DNA from: Hyparrhenia diplandra
Lineage: Eukaryota; Streptophyta; Magnoliopsida; Poales; Poaceae
Length of the DNA: 64,000 bases
Assembly (NCBI GenBank): GCA_015847255.1
Contig: JADLZK010008423.1
Coordinates: forward strand, 119,723-183,722
Direction of reading: 5' to 3'
Below are positions 58,648-64,000 of the stretch, piece after piece; within the stretch, counting starts at the first letter, position 1, and the number at the start of each line of letters is the position of its first letter. Below the pieces are notes generated by a model. It was not told where the DNA came from, made no database searches, and worked only from the letters and a program-made list of their open reading frames with translations. The position numbers and the translations under genes are program-made.

Positions 58648-60300
58648 TAGCATCGGTATTTCAGAATACATATGTTTAAGGGAGCTATTTGCAGCTATTG
58701 CTTGGGCGATGTCGACAACATAGGCTTGGCTATAATCTTGTCAAATACAATAAAACAAAAATACAATAAAACAGAGGAGTCACTCAACTTGGCTGTAATC
58801 TTGTCAAATACAATAAAACAAAAAATAATTTCCAGTGCTACTCATAAGGCTTAATCCATTGGTTTGAGACAAGCTATCTGCTAGTTTACTATGTATTGAA
58901 GTATTAAACAATGCAAGCATCACTTTTAAACAAGTTATGCACCAGCGTACCTATGCTGCTAAAGAACAAGCAGATCCTTGGCAAATCATAAATCTGGCAC
59001 ATCTTCAGGGAGCTTTGTTTCCTAAAAAAAGAAGAGTAACATTAACAAAGTACTGTTTACTACTGACAGCCAGTGTTACCAGTCTAACTCTACACAATGG
59101 CCAGGTATTGCTTCAAAAAAAAGGGCATTTTTATGTACTCCAATCAGGCCAATCAGGTAGTAGTATATGTGCCATTTTAAATCTTTTTTTTTTTTTTGTC
59201 ACCCTCTGTCCACTTCATCTCAAAAATGCCCTTGGCCCCTCCTTTGAAAATGCCCTCGCTCACTTGTTTTTGAAGGCAATAACACTTTTAGATTTCCAAC
59301 AAACGAAAAAATTCAGAGTTGTGCTGAATCATGAGGTAAATCAGCCTATCATGTTACCATCTCATTCAGAGTTGTGCTGAATCATGAGGTAAATCTTCTC
59401 TGAATCACGCAGGTACAAAAATTCAGAGTTGTGCTGAATCATGAGGTAAATCAGCCTATCATGTTACCATCTCATTCAGCCTGATTTACAACATGATATC
59501 CTGATTTACCTCATGATTTCCTCTAGGCAAGAAAAAGAATGGAAGACATTAATTCAGACAAAGGTGCATTCTTCAGAGATACAGATCAAAACTCAAGGAA
59601 AAATGTATTAGATATGATGAAAAAAATTAAAATGAACGTGATGCTGTCATTTGCACTAAACAGCCAAAAGGAAAAGTCAATGGCCAGGTATCAACCGCTA
59701 CCGTGCACACAACAATGTCATACTTCTAACATAATCATTTCAGTCAAGCACTGTTTGAATCCAAGCAATTCAGAGATAAGTTCCCTAGCTCTTCATTCAA
59801 TAAAAAACAGCAGGACACTACATTTAGAATTGCTGTTATCAGTTTATCACCATGCTAGATCCCAACATGATAGCTCCATCTGTTTCGGATAGCCCTACAG
59901 AAAAAAATTCTACCAGTCTTGTACTAATCATCATGCTAGCTAATCATTTCAGTCCTGAACACAAACTTGAAACATGGAAAAGGATGACAGGACAGCAACT
60001 CAAATCAGTCCTAAATCTTTGGCATTGCAGACTCCATTCCCACGCTGAAATGGAACGCAACATGTACATTCGTACTACCATTACACATGCATTTCAAGAA
60101 CAGGGTATGAACCAGGTAATCACCTATCACTGCTACCATTGAACTGATGAGCGAAGGCGACAAATTGCTGGAATTTGATTCAATCCGTGCAACCACATTT
60201 CAACGAGACGAACACAGTAAACAGAACAAGTGAGGATCCACACCTACAGGGAAGTACGGGAGGGCACGTAGGCCCGTGCGACGAGGTGGGAGAGGGCACG
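58648..60300. other. AT-rich region with local tandem repeats
   Basis: A segment with AATCTTGTCAAATACAATAA is duplicated at about 58725 and 58788 (period 63). Between 59316 and 59490 the motif GTTGTGCTGAATCATGAGGT occurs three times with ATCAGCCTATCATGTTACCA twice. ORFs at 58937-60142 read through these repeats and show no family resemblance, so none is called. Confidence 0.45.
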
Positions 60301-61153
60301 CGATGCTGAGACGTGGGTGGTGGTGGTTCTTCTCGTGGCCACCACGTTGGTTGGCGGCGGCGGGTGCGACGCGTCGAATCGACAGACGGGCGGCGGCGCC
60401 GGTGGCTAGGGCGAGGGGAGACGCCGACCCAAGATGGGGTGGTGCTCCCCGCTGATTTGAGGAAGAGGACAGGGGCCGAGCGGAGGGCGTGGAGGCGTCG
60501 GACCAGACGTCGGAGATGGCGATGGTAGCGGCGGCCGGCTAGGGCGAGGCCGCCGGATCGGATCGGAGCCGGATGGCGGCGATGGCGATGGCGCCGGGCG
60601 GGTGAGGCAAATGAGCCGGGGAGAGACGAGGGCGCCTGGGTGCCGTTTAGTTTGGGGCGGGGAGTTGGGCCACGGTAGGTGTTAGGGGTGAGAGGGAGTG
60701 GCGCAAAGACTAAACCGCCCTTTTAATTAAAATAAATTGACGAAAATTATAATTAAGAAAAGGAATCAGGAGGGGTTGGGAGGAGTTGGAAAGTATTTCC
60801 AACCATTGTAAAAGGGCTCTAAATATATACATTAAGAGTATGTCTCAATAGCTTTTTCAATATTTTCATATGTATTTAGTATTCATAATGAATATACACA
60901 ATAATATATAAAATGGGTGAAGTAATAACCTTTTATGTTATGTATAATTGAAATATTTACATGGAATTAATAACTTTTCACTGTGGGGGTGGGGGTGGGG
61001 GTGGGGGCATCGGTCCCCCTGGAGCCTCATTGGCGCCTTATTTGCGTGGTTAAATGGGTTACTATTTACTCATCGTAGCAGATAAGAGGCTGGTAAGCTA
61101 AGCAATCTCGATTTCTTTTTGTTTTTCCTTCTTAACTGTTTTTGAAGATTCTC
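60301..61153. other. GC-rich block then AT-rich spacer
   Basis: Bases 60301-60680 are GC-rich with repeated GGCGGCG and GGCGATGG motifs and low-complexity frames; they could be the 5' end of an unidentified minus-strand transcript. A (GGGGGT)n microsatellite sits at about 60984-61007. No gene is supported. Confidence 0.35.
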
Positions 61154-61501
61154 CTACCTCCTGTTGTTGCCATTTCTTAACCTGGTTGATATAGGCACTT
61201 GCAGTCGCAGCCAACTCGGAAATCGTGAGTTTAACATGTTGGCGGGGCTGGCGTGGACGGGGCTGTTGGAGTCAGAGGCAGCGCCCTCTCTGGCTGGTTC
61301 GCCGAACACCAGCTCAATATCGCCTGCTCGGTGATTTCTCAGTCTCTTCTTTTTATACTGGGTGTAGCAAGCCCAAATAATTCCAGTAATAGCCAACACT
61401 ACTAATACTGATACTAGCGACACTATCACAATCAACAAAGTCTTACTTGGTGATTCATTCGCCCTCGTAGCGGCATCTTGTGCGCTGGTGCTGGATGACA
61501 T
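61154..61501 (-). CDS. Small single-pass membrane protein, family unknown
   Basis: A 115-residue ORF from a genuine ATG. Residues about 20-46 (KTLLIVIVSLVSVLVVLAIT then GIIWACY) form one clear transmembrane helix, followed by a basic KKKRLRNHR stop-transfer cluster, predicting an outside N-terminus of about 20 residues and a cytosolic tail. The short Ser/Thr-rich N-terminus and the juxtamembrane layout resemble the membrane segment of a receptor-like protein, but there is no ectodomain or kinase nearby. It could be a captured exon or a small orphan gene. Confidence 0.4.
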   Translation of the reverse strand: MSSSTSAQDAATRANESPSKTLLIVIVSLVSVLVVLAITGIIWACYTQYKKKRLRNHRAGDIELVFGEPAREGAASDSNSPVHASPANMLNSRFPSWLRLQVPISTRLRNGNNRR

Positions 61502-62995
61502 TACTACCTCTCGTCGTATCTATATATTGTCCCTCTTTGGGCCTCAAAAAGTTTGGCACGCCTAAGTTAAAACATGAAACCAGATGCAAAACCTAAGTGA
61601 CTTGATGCTTGGCCATAAACCAAAAAAGGCTTGTCCTGTGGAGTTGTGCCTGATGGAAAGATGCTAAGGTGCCCCAAGCTACGTTGACTGCTTCCTAGTT
61701 TTTTTTTTTTCAAACGGTGACGCCCCACACTACAATCAAGCAGTTCTATGTAAACAATCTGAAACAAGGCCTTGTTTTTTTCTTTCTTGACAGATACGAG
61801 CTCAGCTGGTAATGGTTACGTGCTGGCGACAAACTGAAACACATCAAGGTAGTTGTTTTTGAATTTCTGTGAAAGAAACGCCACAAGTATCTTCATCGAT
61901 GTGTTTATTTAGCGTAAAGATGGCGGGTTTTTCTTACCGGATACTATATACTATAAAAAGAGAGGACAACATCGAAGTAATGTGAGCTAGCGCACCTAGC
62001 ACAACTGGATGTCATCCTTTGGGTGCTCCAAGATGCTAAGCTACTGTTGTTCAGTGGTTGTAACTCCTGTTCCCCTGTTGTGCTAGGTGCGCTAGCACTC
62101 ATGTCGAGTTTGCCGAGTTTGGGAGGGGCAGCGCGCACCTGATCCCACGCCTAGCCTTACCTTCCCCGAACCAAACACCGCACTGCACCCCACTTCATTC
62201 GTTCGGTGTACACATGCATCCGCTCGCGCGCTTCTCCTCCGTTGTACGTGCAGCCACCACTACCGCGCTTTCTCGCACACAGTGGCGGAGCCAGGGGGGC
62301 CATATGCCCCAACACACACACACATATTAAGATGGAGAATATAGAAAAAAATTCTTGTCACATATACTTTTTTAATATCTTCTAGATAATTATATCATAT
62401 AAAAACACGATTAGATAATATTACGAAGCACATGAATCAACTGGGAGGAGACATCGTCCTGATACTGTCTCCCCCCTAGGAGGAGACATGGAGCTGAGAC
62501 CATACTACCTCCTGCGCCCAAAACCACGAAAAGTGTCCCCGCCAATTCTTTTGTCGACTGGACTCAAGCGGTTGTTGCTGTTTTTGGTGACATCACGATT
62601 GCGTGAGTGTTCTGCATGCTCCCCAAGAAATGCACAGCCATATAGCAATATCGAGATTCCTCACACCCTTTCATTTATTCATTACAAATGGTATATAGAG
62701 GCTAACAAGTTACAGAGAAAAAAAAAACTCCCCTATACTAGCAAGATGGTGCGCTTTTTAGGTTGATCGTTCTGATTGCTTGTGACTGGTTATAGGATCA
62801 TGGTGTCCTACAAAGTCATGTTATATACCAAAGCCTATACTCCATTATTTACATTTGCTGCCGGGCTTTTTGCTGTAGCGGCGGGAGGCTGGCCGGCCCA
62901 TCGGGCGCACCCCTGAGGACGCTTGGGGGTGGGGCGGAGCCCCCCGCGGTATCCATGCCTAATAAAGGAAGATTTGACCAGGGCCAGCACTATCC
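61502..62995. other. Spacer with an inverted repeat, no gene
   Basis: AT-rich sequence containing a 20-bp perfect inverted repeat (61986-62005 / 62077-62096) and a short CA microsatellite near 62316-62328. The ORF at 62488-62766 shows no known motif. Confidence 0.4.
61986..62096. repeat. 20-bp perfect inverted repeat with 71-nt loop
   Basis: GCTAGCGCACCTAGCACAAC at 61986-62005 is exactly complementary to 62077-62096, and pairing continues imperfectly outside. It could fold as a hairpin in a transcript or be the ends of a small decayed inverted-repeat element. Confidence 0.85.
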
Positions 62996-63298
62996 ATGCC
63001 TAATAAAGGAAGCTCCCTGGTCCACCACACCAGAGCCCAAATTCAGTTTTCTTGGCTTCTCGATCTCCCATCAAGCATCAACTCACATTCCTTCATATTT
63101 CTCCTAAGAGACGACGAACGGGAACTCAGGCGGATGGCGCCGGCGTTGATCGACACCGAGGCGGCGACATGCCATTACCGTGGAATCACAGCCGCAACGG
63201 TCTACTGTCGTGCTAAAGCCTTCTACAATGTACGCTTGAGTGGTGGCAAGTTTGGAGAGAGAATAAATAAGCACTACTGGCAGCACTGTGACAAGTGA
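62996..63298 (+). other. Unrecognised open frame (possible gene start)
   Basis: A frame with a well-placed inner ATG at 63134 (MAPALIDTEAATCHYRG...) follows a leader-like stretch with CTTCTCGATC. It ends at 63298 without a known domain. It may be a first exon whose donor I could not choose, or chance. Confidence 0.25.
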
Positions 63299-64000
63299 TG
63301 TTATCTTAAGTGATGGCGAAGAAACAAGTAGCGGTGAATGTTCTTGCTCCGCTCCCACTTTCTTAAAATAATAACATTGTTATACTGTGGCAACAGTTGA
63401 TCAATCAAGTCACGTACCAGTGCAATGGTGGAGAGAAAATGAGATTCTTTTATTGCACTATTGGGTCCTACTCTCTCTCGGCCCTCATAGAGTTCGTGGT
63501 TTTTTGACTTTGAATTTCATGTTTGACCATCCGCCTTATTCAAAATATTTTTGGAAATTATAAAATAAATTAATCAATATTCAAGTATCTTAATTGATAA
63601 AATAAGTCATAACAAAATAAATTATATTTGTGCAAAAAATTTGAATAAGGCAAAACATTGAAAAAAATAGATGGAATTCGAGGGTGACAAACTCAAATGG
63701 GACGAAGAGGGTAGACTCTAGATAGCACCGTTTCTCTGTTTCTTTGCACATTGCAGCTTTTTACAAGGTGATGACTTCTCTGTTTCTTTGCACATTGCAG
63801 GTTTTGCTAAGTGATGCTACTTTGTTGTCTCATTTTTTTTGGCTGCACTAGTACAATATATGGAGGGCCTAACACGCCGCCTTGCTCTGGCTGCGCCGTG
63901 CAAGGTGCAACCGCTTCGTGCACGGCACCAACAGGGTCTGGTCTTGCCACGCCCGCGCCAGGCAGCCAGAGGCCAACCGCTCTCGCCGCGCGCGGCTCCA
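63299..64000. other. AT-rich spacer, MITE remnant and GC-rich window end
   Basis: Bases about 63500-63700 contain opposed fragments (TTTGACCATCCGCCTTATTC versus GAATAAGGC) of a decayed Stowaway-type MITE. TTCTCTGTTTCTTTGCACAT is directly repeated at about 63731 and 63777. From 63880 the sequence becomes GC-rich, perhaps the start of a gene beyond the window. Confidence 0.4.

Noticed and set aside
58937..60142. ORFs of 96-147 codons
   Set aside because: AT-rich frames reading through local tandem duplications with no family resemblance.

Overview
The window looks like nuclear DNA of a grass (Poaceae), most likely a rice relative. Evidence: GT-AG introns in every complete gene, GC-rich 5' exons in AT-rich flanks, a eukaryotic nuclear tRNA-Glu(CUC), and dense grass-type repeats (Stowaway-like MITEs, a Helitron, Tourist/PIF-like elements, LINE and SINE remnants). 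No prokaryotic, organellar or viral features were seen. Species and chromosome cannot be fixed without a database search.

Layout. 1-9.3 kb: a two-exon GNAT acetyltransferase (+, 1904-2530) and a five-exon AIRP2-type RING E3 ligase (-, 4944-7417), convergent. 9.3-12.7 kb: a non-autonomous Helitron with captured gene pieces. 12.7-16 kb: MITEs, a LINE zinc-binding fragment and a SINE. 16.1-27.2 kb: two Deg/HtrA-like trypsin-fold plus PDZ genes, head to head, start codons 225 bp apart. Both have lost key catalytic residues, the minus copy appears frameshifted, and the plus copy has a last intron swollen by a retroposon with target-site duplications and a Tourist-like element.

27.2-44 kb is a patchwork: transposons, a tRNA-Glu gene, several partial copies of the flank and promoter of an R2R3-MYB gene, one truncated MYB copy, degenerate LINE domains and GC-rich blocks without a clear gene. 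44.1-46.9 kb holds the one intact MYB gene with its upstream region. It faces a nine-exon NEOXANTHIN-DEFICIENT 1 (NXD1) gene (-, 47474-50175), whose last exon carries an apparent 1-base frameshift in a homopolymer.

50-64 kb is mostly intergenic: a partial Lys/Glu-rich two-exon gene, three tandem copies of a ~331-bp unit, a Stowaway MITE with full TIRs and TA duplications, a chimeric FKBP15-like fragment, a small single-pass membrane protein ORF and an unrecognised ORF.

The genes are unrelated housekeeping or regulatory loci, not a pathway. Points worth following are the pseudoprotease pair, the reshuffled MYB locus, and the apparent homopolymer frameshifts, which could be real lesions or assembly errors. 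Exon borders were worked out by hand from splice signals, frame and remembered family conservation; no alignment was run.
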